Origin: Clostridia bacterium
Lineage (GTDB): Bacteria > Bacillota > Clostridia > Caldicoprobacterales > Caldicoprobacteraceae
Length of the DNA stretch: 10,692 bases
Assembly: GCA_017577715.1 (NCBI GenBank)
Contig: PKRC01000026.1
Coordinates: 1-10,692 of the forward strand
Direction: 5' to 3'
Within the stretch, counting starts at the first letter, position 1, and every line of letters starts with the position of its first letter. Below, piece by piece: positions 1 through 7,392 of this stretch. The notes beneath the pieces are model-generated. The model was not told the DNA's origin and did not search any database. It was given only the letters and a program-made list of their open reading frames with translations. The translations under genes and the position numbers were made by a program.

Positions 1-2
1 AT

Positions 3-965
3 ATGGATGAGAGCAAAATTCCTCTGATGGGAGTTATGGGTGCGTTTGTCTTTGCGGCACAGATGATCAATTTCTCGATACCCGGCACCGGTTCCAGCGG
101 ACATCTTGGCGGAGGAATGCTGCTGGCCATACTTCTGGGACCTAACGCAGGATTTCTTACAATGGCATCGATTTTACTCATACAGGCACTGTTCTTTGGC
201 GATGGTGGATTGCTGGCTTATGGCTGTAATGTTTTTAATCTTGGCTTTTATACCTGCTTTGTAGCATATCCATTTATTTATAAAAAATTTGTGCGCAAAG
301 GCATCAATCCGAGGAACATTTTTGCAGGATCTATGGTTTCTTCGGTGGTTGGGCTGCAGCTTGGGGCCTTTAGCGTTGTGGTTGAGACGCTTTTATCCGG
401 GAAGACCGAACTGCCCTTTGGTCAGTTCCTGTTGTTCATGTTACCCATACACCTTGCCATTGGGGTAATTGAAGGGCTGGCTACCGCGGCAATAGTTACC
501 TTTATATGGAAAGCCAGGCCCGAAATACTGGAGCGAGCGGTTGTCGGCGAAACTCTAAGAGGTGTGCCCATCAAGAAGGTCATGGTAGGGTTGGCGGTTG
601 TAACGGTTATAGTTGGCGGGTTGCTTTCATGGTTTGCTTCTGCCAATCCCGATGGCTTGGAATGGTCTATCGAAAGAGTAGCCGGCACAGCTGAACTGGA
701 ATCCGCAAGTGGCATTCACCGTATATTTTCTGAAATTCAAAACAGGGTCGCGTTTCTTCCCGATTATGGGTTTAAGACAGTTGAGGATGACACTGCAGGG
801 CAACCGGTTGAGGAGGATGAAAGCTCCTGGCCTTCGGTTGATGCCGGAACTAGCGTATCCGGCATAGTGGGAGGAGCTATTACGCTTGTGCTGACCGTAA
901 TTTTGGGATGGATTATAAACGTATCGAGGAAAAGGAAGAGTAAAGCCACTAAAGCTGTTGCTTAA
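3..965 (+). CDS. cbiM: CbiM/NikM substrate-binding membrane subunit of a Co/Ni ECF transporter, fused to a PDGLE domain (5' partial)
   Basis: This is the integral-membrane S component that selects Co2+ or Ni2+ in a CbiMQO/NikMQO energy-coupling factor importer. The visible 320 residues begin at a methionine that is almost certainly internal. Family members start about 30 residues earlier with a metal-ligating MHIPDG-type N-terminus, which lies outside the window. Family hallmarks are KIPLMGVMGAFVFAAQMINF (residues 5-24), the GSSGHLGGG metal-site loop with His34, and PIHLAIGVIEG (148-158). Several membrane segments are evident. After the M domain comes SANPDGLEWSIERV (213-226), the signature of the PDGLE/CbiN-like domain. 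A last membrane helix (about 282-304) and a basic tail follow, so the N-like component is fused to M. It heads the cbiMQO order; cbiQ starts 39 bp after its stop. Cobalt versus nickel cannot be decided, because the N-terminal ligands and any upstream riboswitch are not visible. Family assignment is secure. Confidence 0.93.
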   Translation: MDESKIPLMGVMGAFVFAAQMINFSIPGTGSSGHLGGGMLLAILLGPNAGFLTMASILLIQALFFGDGGLLAYGCNVFNLGFYTCFVAYPFIYKKFVRKGINPRNIFAGSMVSSVVGLQLGAFSVVVETLLSGKTELPFGQFLLFMLPIHLAIGVIEGLATAAIVTFIWKARPEILERAVVGETLRGVPIKKVMVGLAVVTVIVGGLLSWFASANPDGLEWSIERVAGTAELESASGIHRIFSEIQNRVAFLPDYGFKTVEDDTAGQPVEEDESSWPSVDAGTSVSGIVGGAITLVLTVILGWIINVSRKRKSKATKAVA

Positions 966-1004
966 TGAAGCTGCTTTAATATTTTTCATTTGGAGAAGGC
1001 CCGT

Positions 1005-1814
1005 ATGTCAAATATTACAAATTCGTTATATGATATAGGATTGCTGGATGACCTGGCTAGAAAAAAGACCTTCATCCACCGCATCCATCCGGTGATGAAG
1101 CTGCTTACCACCATCGTTTATATAGTTGTGCTTACCTCGTTTGAAAAACATGAGGTTAGCGCTGTTTTGCCTTTTGTCTTTTATCCGGTTTTCATTATTT
1201 CTTTTGCCGAGATACCAGTAGTACCCGTCTTAAAGAGGGTATTGCTTGTCCAGCCTTTGATCATAGGGATTGGTATATTAAATCCTTTATTTGACACTTA
1301 TATCGTTATGCTGGGGAATATCGCCATTTCAAGGGGATGGCTTACTTTTCTATCCATCCTTATAAAATCCAGCTTAGTGGTGATGGTTAGCATTTTATTG
1401 GTAGCAACTACGGGTATGGACAGAGTGGCAGTTGCATTACGGATGCTAAAAATTCCAAAGGTTTTTGTCCTGCAGCTTCTATTGATGTATAGATATATAT
1501 GGTTGCTGATTGAAGAGGGTTTCCGGATGGCCCAGGCCTATTCCTTGCGGGCGCCGGGCCAAAAGGGGATAAAGATGAATGATCTGGGCTCCTTCTTGGG
1601 GCAGATGTTGCTAAGAGCTTTTGACAGGGCACAAAGGGTATACCAGGCCATGAACTTGAGAGGTTTTACGGGGGAGTATAATGCTGGCGATGTGTTAAAG
1701 GTAAGGTTTAGGGATGTGTTATACTTTGTGGCATGGAGCTTATTCTTCGTTATTGCTCGAATCTATAATATTGCCGCGTTGATAGGAGCATTGTTTACAG
1801 GAGTAGGTAGATAG
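1005..1814 (+). CDS. cbiQ: CbiQ/NikQ transmembrane (T) component of the Co/Ni ECF transporter
   Basis: This 269-residue polytopic membrane protein couples the CbiO ATPase to the CbiM substrate subunit. It carries several hydrophobic helices (about 32-46, 52-70, 80-98, 112-134 and 152-169). The T-component coupling motifs are in the cytoplasmic C-terminal half: AYSLRAPG (178-185) and AMNLRGF (215-221), in the positions of the two Ala-Arg-Gly-like signatures that contact the ATPase. The start was set at ATG 1005 because GGAGAAGG at 992-999 sits 5 nt upstream. A TTG five codons earlier (990) is in frame but overlaps that ribosome binding site. The stop is immediately followed by the cbiO ATG, so translation is probably coupled. 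Length and order fit a standard cbiMQO operon. Confidence 0.93.
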   Translation: MSNITNSLYDIGLLDDLARKKTFIHRIHPVMKLLTTIVYIVVLTSFEKHEVSAVLPFVFYPVFIISFAEIPVVPVLKRVLLVQPLIIGIGILNPLFDTYIVMLGNIAISRGWLTFLSILIKSSLVVMVSILLVATTGMDRVAVALRMLKIPKVFVLQLLLMYRYIWLLIEEGFRMAQAYSLRAPGQKGIKMNDLGSFLGQMLLRAFDRAQRVYQAMNLRGFTGEYNAGDVLKVRFRDVLYFVAWSLFFVIARIYNIAALIGALFTGVGR

Positions 1815-2579
1815 ATGAGCTATCATAAACTTGAAGTTAGAAATTTATATTTTTCATATCCGGATGGGCATGAAGCTGTGAAAAATGTGTCCTTTACAAT
1901 TTATCACGGAGAATCTGTAGGTTTAATCGGTGCCAACGGGGCTGGAAAGTCTACGCTGTTGATGCTGCTGGTAGGCCTTTTACTTCCCGATCAAGGAGAA
2001 GTGCTGGTTGGGGATGTCAGACTAACAAAAAAGACGTTATCTGCTATACGCCAGAGGGTGGGCTTTGTCTTCCAGAATCCCGATGATCAGCTGTTTATGC
2101 CTACCGTGTATGATGATGTGGCCTTTGGACCACGAAATTATGGGCTTGATGAAGATGAAGTAAAGCTCAGAGTGGAAAGAGCTTTGGAAATGGTAGGGAT
2201 ACCTCATCTGCGCGACAGGGTACCCTTCAGATTATCAGGAGGAGAAAAACGGGTAGTTGCAATCGCATCTGTTTTATCGATGCAGCCTGACATACTGATA
2301 ATGGATGAGCCAACATCTGCCCTTGACCCCAAGTCGAGGCGGATGGTCATAAATTTGCTTAAAGGCTTTGATCACACCAAGATAATCGCCAGCCATGATT
2401 TGGATATGGTGCTTGAGACATGTAGGAGGGTGATTGTGCTAAATGAAGGGGAAATAGCGGCGGATGGCATGACCGAGGAGATCTTGCGCGACAAGAAGTT
2501 GCTTGAAAGCTGTGGACTGGAGATGCCCCTTTCCCTTCAAAGGTGTCCCGTATGCGGTACTTCCAAAAAGCCTTTGTAA
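1815..2579 (+). CDS. cbiO: CbiO/NikO ATP-binding subunit of the Co/Ni ECF transporter
   Basis: This is the ABC ATPase that drives metal import through CbiQ. All nucleotide-binding motifs are intact: Walker A GANGAGKST (39-47), Q-loop FQNPDDQLF with Q87, signature LSGGEKR (140-146), Walker B ILIMDEP (160-166), D-loop SALD (168-171) and switch H194 in ASHD. FQNPDDQLF is typical of ECF ATPases. The ATG directly follows the cbiQ stop codon with no gap, and AGGAG (1799-1803) inside cbiQ can serve as the ribosome binding site. The C-terminus ends in CPVCG (244-248), a single CxxC pair whose metal binding or redox role is unknown. At 254 residues the length is normal. The operon appears to end here, because the next gene is unrelated and lies about 150 bp away. 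Confidence 0.94.
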   Translation: MSYHKLEVRNLYFSYPDGHEAVKNVSFTIYHGESVGLIGANGAGKSTLLMLLVGLLLPDQGEVLVGDVRLTKKTLSAIRQRVGFVFQNPDDQLFMPTVYDDVAFGPRNYGLDEDEVKLRVERALEMVGIPHLRDRVPFRLSGGEKRVVAIASVLSMQPDILIMDEPTSALDPKSRRMVINLLKGFDHTKIIASHDLDMVLETCRRVIVLNEGEIAADGMTEEILRDKKLLESCGLEMPLSLQRCPVCGTSKKPL

Positions 2580-2630
2580 AGCGGTGACGATGGCATGAGC
2601 GCTGATTCCTTCGTTTACTTGCCTTCGATT

Positions 2631-2688
2631 CTTTTGTCGATAGAGAATTGACCGAAAGGTGGACAATTATGCCGAGGGATGACAAAAG
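2631..2688 (+). repeat. Inverted repeat and small hairpin ahead of the pectin cassette
   Basis: CTTTTGTC (2631-2638) and GACAAAAG (2681-2688) form a perfect 8-bp inverted repeat with a 42-nt loop. Inside the loop, AATTG (2646-2650) pairs with CAATT (2664-2668), and ACC-GAAA-GGT forms a stem capped by a GNRA-type GAAA tetraloop, with a GGA bulge. It lies between cbiO and the GH28 gene. It could be an operator, part of the 5' leader of the pectin operon, or a chance structure. No U-run follows, so it is not a standard intrinsic terminator. Confidence 0.35.
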
Positions 2689-2730
2689 TCGATGGAAAGT
2701 TCGATGAAAAAATGAAGGAAGGTGAGACGA

Positions 2731-4179
2731 ATGAAATACTTCGAGATGCCCTGTGTACAAATTCCAACTTTTCCGGATAGGGATTTTGTAATAACCAGTT
2801 ACGGTGCGGTGGGAGATGGTATACACCTAAACACGCAGGCTATTGCTAAGGCGATCGAGGAGTGCAGTTCTAGCGGAGGAGGAAGGGTGGTAATACCCCC
2901 AGGGGTGTGGTTAACAGGCCCTATTACCTTAAAAAGCAATGTGAATCTCCATCTTCAAAGAGGAGCAGTAGTGGTATTCAGCTCGGATTTTAATGATTAT
3001 CCCGTTGTGATGTCCCATTTTGAAGGGCAGCAGACATTTAGATGTATGTCTCCAATAAACGGTGAAAATTTGGAGAATATTGCCATAACCGGCCAAGGAA
3101 TTTTTGATGGCCAGGGCCAGGCTTGGAGGCCGGTCAAGAAATATAAGATGACCGATAACCAATGGAATGAACTCATCAATGCGGGCGGATTTGTGGATGA
3201 AAACGCTATGGTTTGGTGGCCCTCAAAGGAGGCAATGGAAGGAGCTCAATATTTTAAAAACCATAATGGTAAAATAACATCGCTTGAAGATGCAAAAAGA
3301 TACAGGGATTTTTTGAGGCCTAATCTGTTGAGCTTGGTTAACTGTAAAAAGGTATTGTTGGATGGCCCAACTTTTCAAAATTCTCCGGCATGGAATCTCC
3401 ATCCTGTAATGTGCGAACATGTGACCATTCGAAATGTGACCGTAAGAAACCCCTGGTATGCCCAAAATGGGGATGGCCTGGATCTAGAGTCATGCAAAAA
3501 TGTCGAAATATATAATTCAACATTTGACGTAGGCGATGATGCCATATGCATGAAATCGGGCAAAGACGAGGAAGGTAGAAGAAGGGGAAAGCCATGTGAA
3601 AATGTGAGGATATATAATTGTACCGTCTATCACGGTCATGGCGGTTTCGTAGTGGGAAGCGAGATGTCCGGAGGAGTAAGGAATATCCACGTGTCCAACT
3701 GTACTTTTATTGGGACCGATGTAGGGATAAGGTTCAAGAGTAGAAGGGGCAGAGGTGGGGTCGTGGAGAACATCTACATAGAGAACATCTATATGAAAGA
3801 CATAGTGGATGAAGCCATTATCCTTACCATGTGGTACGGCCATAAGGCACAGAATGCAGATGATGCGAAATATTTACGACCTACCGAAGAAACTCCTGAG
3901 TTCAGAAATATTATGATTAAAAATGTAGTTTGCATGGGGGTGGGGAGAGCGATTCAGGTTAGCGGCTTACCCGAGTTGCCCATAAGTAGCATTTATTTTG
4001 ATGATGTGATTGTAACTTCAGAAAAGGGCGTGGAGTGCGTAAACGCAACGGATTTGTTTTTTAGAAATGTTAAGCTTAAGATTGAGAAAAAGCCCGAGCT
4101 GGTGTTTGACAATTGTAAGAGGATAGAAATGGTAAATGTAGTGGATTCAGATGGCAATGATATAAAATTAAACCAGTAA
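2731..4179 (+). CDS. Glycoside hydrolase family 28 (polygalacturonase / rhamnogalacturonan hydrolase-like)
   Basis: This GH28 right-handed beta-helix enzyme is expected to hydrolyse alpha-1,4-galacturonosyl (or rhamnogalacturonan) linkages by inversion. The N-terminal beta-helix entry ITSYGAVGDG (21-30) and GGGRVVIPPGVWLTGPI (49-65) are typical. All four GH28 catalytic blocks are present: N-x-D as NGDGLD (246-251), GDDA (268-271), GHGG (302-305) with H303, and R-F-K (334-336). The 482 residues fit bacterial exo-acting members. No signal peptide is visible, so a cytoplasmic role on imported pectic oligosaccharides is inferred. ATG 2731 was chosen because a GGAAGGTGAG ribosome binding site (2717-2726) lies just upstream. 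An in-frame GTG at 2722 overlaps that site. It is first in a cassette with CE12 (19-nt gap) and GH43. The exact substrate is not resolved. Confidence 0.9.
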   Translation: MKYFEMPCVQIPTFPDRDFVITSYGAVGDGIHLNTQAIAKAIEECSSSGGGRVVIPPGVWLTGPITLKSNVNLHLQRGAVVVFSSDFNDYPVVMSHFEGQQTFRCMSPINGENLENIAITGQGIFDGQGQAWRPVKKYKMTDNQWNELINAGGFVDENAMVWWPSKEAMEGAQYFKNHNGKITSLEDAKRYRDFLRPNLLSLVNCKKVLLDGPTFQNSPAWNLHPVMCEHVTIRNVTVRNPWYAQNGDGLDLESCKNVEIYNSTFDVGDDAICMKSGKDEEGRRRGKPCENVRIYNCTVYHGHGGFVVGSEMSGGVRNIHVSNCTFIGTDVGIRFKSRRGRGGVVENIYIENIYMKDIVDEAIILTMWYGHKAQNADDAKYLRPTEETPEFRNIMIKNVVCMGVGRAIQVSGLPELPISSIYFDDVIVTSEKGVECVNATDLFFRNVKLKIEKKPELVFDNCKRIEMVNVVDSDGNDIKLNQ

Positions 4180-4198
4180 AGGATGGGGGGCATAAAAA

Positions 4199-4897
4199 TT
4201 GTCTACAAGCGGTCGAAAAGAGATTGCGATTTATATTGCTGGCGATTCTACAGCAGCTAATAAAACCCCTGATGTGTTTCCTGAAACGGGATGGGGACAG
4301 GTAATCGGGGATTTTTTTAATGAAAACGTAAAAATAAATAACCACGCGGTAAACGGCCGTAGTTCAAAGAGCTTTGTGGAAGAGGGCAGATTAGAGGCCA
4401 TTTTGAAAGAGATAAAAGCAGGCGATTATCTATTTATCCAGTTTGGCCATAATGATGAAAAGGAACATGATCCTTCGCGGTATACCGAGCCACAAACCAC
4501 CTATAAATATTATTTGAGGTTGTTCATCGAGGGAGCCTGCAGCAAGGGAGCTTATCCGGTTCTTTTAACCCCTGTTAACAGAAGGCTGTTTGAGAATGGC
4601 AGGATTATTAACACCCACAGGGAATATTGTAAAGCCATGAAGGAGCTAGCTTTGGAGTTGAATGTACCGCTTATCGACGTGTGTGAAAAGAGCAGAAAGC
4701 TATTTGAAGAATTGGGCGAAGAAAAGACCAAGGAGATTTTCCTGTGGGTTGAACCCGGTCAATATCCGGCCTATCCGGAGGGGAAACAGGATAATACCCA
4801 TTTTTCCAGGCAAGGTGCCATTGAAATAGCCAAGCTTATCGTCGATGGCATTAAAAACGATATAGATTTGCCTTTAAAAAATTTTTTAAAGGTGTAG
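4199..4897 (+). CDS. CE12 SGNH-hydrolase, rhamnogalacturonan acetylesterase-like
   Basis: This is a serine esterase of the GDSL/SGNH fold, closest in motif pattern to carbohydrate esterase family 12, which removes acetyl groups from rhamnogalacturonan. The four SGNH blocks are all visible: IAGDST (13-18) with nucleophile S17, VNGRSS (51-56) with oxyanion G53, FGHND (82-86) with N85, and DNTHFS (198-203) with D198 and H201. The 232-residue length fits the family. There is no signal peptide, so the protein should be cytoplasmic like its neighbours. The start is TTG 4199, behind AAAGGATGGGGGG (4178-4190). No ATG lies between it and the catalytic GDS block, so the non-ATG start is required. It lies 19 nt after the GH28 gene and 31 nt before GH43, consistent with one transcript. 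Deacetylation would make acetylated oligomers accessible to GH28. Confidence 0.9.
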   Translation: MSTSGRKEIAIYIAGDSTAANKTPDVFPETGWGQVIGDFFNENVKINNHAVNGRSSKSFVEEGRLEAILKEIKAGDYLFIQFGHNDEKEHDPSRYTEPQTTYKYYLRLFIEGACSKGAYPVLLTPVNRRLFENGRIINTHREYCKAMKELALELNVPLIDVCEKSRKLFEELGEEKTKEIFLWVEPGQYPAYPEGKQDNTHFSRQGAIEIAKLIVDGIKNDIDLPLKNFLKV

Positions 4898-4928
4898 CTT
4901 TTAAGGATATGGGATGGAGGAACTTTTC

Positions 4929-6521
4929 ATGCACATAGAAGATAAAATAGCTCTGTATAGAAAAAATGGCTTTCCTAGAGTATGGATATCTGATCAGGGT
5001 GATGGTACTTACATAAACCCTATACTTTATTTGGATTATTCCGACCCAGACATCATAAGGGTAAAAGATGACTTTTTTATGGTAGCTTCCAGCTTTAACT
5101 GTATACCAGGGTTACCCGTATTGCATTCAAAGGATCTGGTGAATTGGAAAATAATCAATTATGTAATCGACAGGCTACCTTTTCCAGAGTATGACAAGCC
5201 CCAGCACGGCAGGGGAGTGTGGGCTCCTAGCATTAGATACCATGATGGGTATTTTTGGGTATATTTTGCAATGCCCGATGAAGGCATCTTCATGAGCAAG
5301 ACCAAAGACCCATGGGGTAAATGGGAGCCTCTGGTGTGCGTTAAAGAAGTCAAGGGATGGATTGATCCATGCCCATTCTGGGATGATGACGGAAACGCCT
5401 ATCTGGTCAACGCATTTGCCAGGAGCAGGATTGGATTTAAAAGCGTTCTTGCCATAAACAAGATGAAGCCAGATGGTACTGCTCTTCTTGATGAGTTTCG
5501 AATTGTGATCGATGGGAATGTCAATCATCCCACCATTGAGGGACCTAAAATGTACAAGAGAAACGGATATTATTATATCTCAGCTCCCGCCGGGGGAGTT
5601 TCAATGGGCTATCAGGTTGTGTTGAGGGCAAAACATCCTTATGGGCCTTATGAGGAGAAGATCGTGCTCCATCAGGGAAACACTCCTATCAATGGCCCCC
5701 ATCAAGGCGGATGGGTGGAATTGGAGAACGGAGAGACGTGGTTTGTACATTTTCAGGATGACGACGCTTACGGCCGCATCGTTCACCTGCAGCCGGTGAA
5801 ATGGGTGGATGACTGGCCATTGATGGGAATTGACGTCAACGGCGATGGGATAGGCGAGCCGGTCATGAGATATACAAAGCCGAACGTGGGGCGAGCATAT
5901 GATATTGAAGTGCCCGATACAAGCGATGATTTTGACGGCAATGTTTTGGGCTTGCAATGGCAGTGGCATGCCAACCCAAGGGACGGATGGTATTCCCTTG
6001 TAGAGAGGGAGCACCATATAAGGCTATATATGACAAACGAATTGAGGGGGATAAGGAAAGTATTATGGAATGTGCCCAACCTCCTTTTGCAGAAGTTTCC
6101 GGCTCCTGAGTTTGAGGTGACAACCAAGCTGGAATTCAGCCCCCAGATCGATGGAGATCAGGCTGGATTGGTTATAATGGGGATGGAATATGCGGCTGTT
6201 GTGGCAAAAAAGGTGGCTGGCCATATCCAGATTTGTCTTATCAAGGGAAACGGGCCCCAGCAGGAGGAACGGCAGATAGAAAGCCACGATATTGGCTCAT
6301 CGAACCTCATCTATTTGAGGGTGACCGTAAGGAAAAAAGCTAGGTGTACTTTTAGTTATAGCCTGGAGGGAGAGAATTTCATCTCCATAGGCGATGAATT
6401 TATAGCCAAGAAAGGCCACTGGATCGGAGCCAAAGTAGGGATTTTTGCCAATAACTATCATTTTGAAAACAGCAAGGGCTTTGCCGATTTTGATTGGTTT
6501 TTAGTGGATAGGGCAGAATGA
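4929..6521 (+). CDS. Glycoside hydrolase family 43 enzyme with C-terminal GH43_C2-type domain (beta-xylosidase / alpha-L-arabinofuranosidase-like)
   Basis: This enzyme is predicted to release terminal xylose or arabinose from pectin or hemicellulose side chains. An N-terminal five-bladed beta-propeller spans about residues 28-312. Candidate catalytic acids are D39 in YSDPDI (base), D146 in WIDPCPFWDDDG (pKa modulator) and E204 in TIEGPKMYK (acid). Next comes a beta-sandwich starting at SDDFD (331) and running to the end, as in XynB-like GH43 enzymes with a concanavalin-like C-terminal domain. The overall pattern resembles subfamily 12, but that is unproven. No signal peptide is seen. ATG 4929 is preferred because GGAGG (4916-4920) is 8 nt upstream. 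An in-frame ATG at 4914 overlaps that site but has its own weaker AAGGAT. It ends the pectin cassette; the sequence after it is degenerate. Confidence 0.88.
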   Translation: MHIEDKIALYRKNGFPRVWISDQGDGTYINPILYLDYSDPDIIRVKDDFFMVASSFNCIPGLPVLHSKDLVNWKIINYVIDRLPFPEYDKPQHGRGVWAPSIRYHDGYFWVYFAMPDEGIFMSKTKDPWGKWEPLVCVKEVKGWIDPCPFWDDDGNAYLVNAFARSRIGFKSVLAINKMKPDGTALLDEFRIVIDGNVNHPTIEGPKMYKRNGYYYISAPAGGVSMGYQVVLRAKHPYGPYEEKIVLHQGNTPINGPHQGGWVELENGETWFVHFQDDDAYGRIVHLQPVKWVDDWPLMGIDVNGDGIGEPVMRYTKPNVGRAYDIEVPDTSDDFDGNVLGLQWQWHANPRDGWYSLVEREHHIRLYMTNELRGIRKVLWNVPNLLLQKFPAPEFEVTTKLEFSPQIDGDQAGLVIMGMEYAAVVAKKVAGHIQICLIKGNGPQQEERQIESHDIGSSNLIYLRVTVRKKARCTFSYSLEGENFISIGDEFIAKKGHWIGAKVGIFANNYHFENSKGFADFDWFLVDRAE

Positions 6522-6550
6522 AAAGTAAGAACAAAAGATCCCGGCAATTT

Positions 6551-6568
6551 AATAAATGCAATAAATGC
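6551..6568 (+). repeat. Two tandem copies of AATAAATGC
   Basis: A 9-bp unit AATAAATGC occurs twice in a row (6551-6559 and 6560-6568), 30 bp after the GH43 stop. The second copy is part of a longer motif that recurs near 10288-10311. Confidence 0.7.
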
Positions 6569-6577
6569 AACGCTTTT
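6557..6577 (+). repeat. Dispersed motif copy 1: TGCAATA-AATGCAACGCTTTT
   Basis: TAAATGCAACGCTTTT (6562-6577) matches 10296-10311 at 15 of 16 positions on the same strand. The similarity extends 5' as TGCAATA in both places, with a 3-nt insertion at the second locus. This copy marks the edge between the intact GH43 gene and the degenerate region. It may be the end of a lost mobile element. That origin is inference. Confidence 0.5.
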
Positions 6578-6717
6578 GGTTTCTTTTTGCGCTTACTCAT
6601 GGTATTTGGGTTTATATAGAGGTGGTAAGTTTGCAAATGCTGTTGCCTGACACTGTATAATGGCTATAGGCGTATCAACTAGGATTAAAAACATGAAAGA
6701 AATTGTAGAGTTCATGG

Positions 6718-7083
6718 GTGAGTATGACTAAATTTACTTTATGGATCGATATGATTTCATCCTACAAAAGGAAGGGGCTTGTTAAAGATGAACTGGGGGA
6801 TGGGGAAAAGCGCTATGTGGATGAATTGGTAGGTTTTGTGGAGGCATCTATTGGGAGAATGGTACCGGTGATGACTCCCGAAATGCAAGAGGGTAACATC
6901 CTCAGGATATGTACCGAGGAATATGGTGAATTGCCTGTGGACAGGGATGGTTTTAAAGGGGAAATACCGGACATCAAGGGCATGATAGCATTTAGTCCCT
7001 TTGAATATTACATTCAAAGGAAGTTATTTATTCATAATATGGGACATGTTAACAAACATACTTTTTATTTACGACGACCCTGA
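6718..7083 (+). pseudogene. Fragment of a mannitol-1-phosphate 5-dehydrogenase / polyol dehydrogenase-like gene
   Basis: The open frame encodes 121 residues, but only the interior of a mannitol-dehydrogenase-family protein is represented. From about residue 37, GFVEASIGRMVPVMTPEM continues to EYGELPVDRDGFKGEIPDIKG (71-91) and RKLFIHNMGH (101-110), which is strongly reminiscent of the middle of MtlD-like enzymes. The NAD-binding N-terminal domain and everything after HNMGH are missing. The last 11 residues (VNKHTFYLRRP) do not fit and come from a second fragment read out of frame. Family members run to nearly 400 residues, so this is a remnant. A GTG at 6718 opens the frame but has no convincing ribosome binding site. 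The long-chain polyol dehydrogenase superfamily includes uronate-pathway reductases, so the original gene may have belonged to the adjacent pectin cluster. That link is inference. Confidence 0.75.
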
Positions 7084-7138
7084 TTACATTCGGAAGTTCC
7101 TCAGGACGGTTTTGCAGGATGCGGATTTTAAGGCATGA
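7046..7138 (+). pseudogene. N-terminal fragment of a response-regulator receiver domain
   Basis: A second frame opens at ATG 7046, inside the codons for the dehydrogenase fragment's HNMGHV, and gives 30 residues before TGA. Its core ILFIYDDPDYIRKFLRT plus VLQDADFK resembles the first beta strand, acidic pocket and first helix of a CheY-like receiver (consensus ILIVDDDPDIRxLLRxxLEDAGF). One residue in the acidic patch has become Tyr. The phosphoacceptor Asp, normally near residue 55, and the rest of the domain are absent. It appears to be a truncated scrap joined base-to-base to the dehydrogenase fragment. The match is by eye over ~26 residues, so confidence is moderate. Confidence 0.45.
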
Positions 7139-7195
7139 AGTTTATGATCTCGGTAACACTTTGGCGTTGTTTACTTTAAAAATACGCTCATCTAT

Positions 7196-7230
7196 CTCGT
7201 AAAAGGAAATTACGAGGAGAGACGTTTTTT
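7196..7230 (+). terminator. Hairpin followed by T6, weak terminator-like structure
   Basis: CTCGTAA (7196-7202) and TTACGAG (7210-7216) form a perfect 7-bp stem with a 7-nt AAGGAAA loop. Six T residues follow at 7225-7230, but 8 nt separate stem and T-run, so termination would be poor. It lies between the receiver fragment and the iscB remnant. Confidence 0.3.
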
Positions 7231-7299
7231 CTGGACACACTTGGTATGATGTCTCTTCTGAAATGTGAATTGTTGGGATTTTTCTATAATCAAAATCAG

Positions 7300-7390
7300 C
7301 CAGTGAGAGGGGGTAGGGACAGTAACCTATGCATGACAAGCCTGTCTAACATTGGCGATGAACACCTGATTCCACAACGAGGCTTACTGG
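7300..7390 (+). ncRNA. Foldable segment directly upstream of the iscB remnant; possible 3' part of an omega RNA
   Basis: CCAGT (7300-7304) pairs with ACTGG (7386-7390). Immediately inside, AAGCCT (7338-7343) pairs with AGGCTT (7380-7385). The two helices could stack around a loop that itself contains TTGG/CC-A-CAA pairing. The segment ends 2 nt before the ATG of the IscB-like fragment. Omega RNAs (HEARO) sit immediately 5' of iscB, so position and foldability both fit. No consensus match was computed. An in-frame open frame also runs through the segment from 7246, but its translation does not resemble a protein. Confidence 0.35.
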
Positions 7391-7392
7391 AT

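Noticed and set aside
5601..6017. Long minus-strand frames over the GH43 gene
   Set aside because: They are antisense shadows of a gene with complete catalytic motifs, and no family pattern is seen in the translations.
6631..6661. TTGCAA with TATAAT as a promoter for the dehydrogenase fragment
   Set aside because: The -10 is perfect, but the spacer is 19 nt and the -35 is weak. The downstream gene is a fragment, so functional support is lacking.
7246..7392. In-frame extension upstream of the IscB fragment as a longer protein
   Set aside because: The translated 49 residues look like no protein family, there is no good ribosome binding site at 7246, and the segment folds as RNA next to the IscB ATG.
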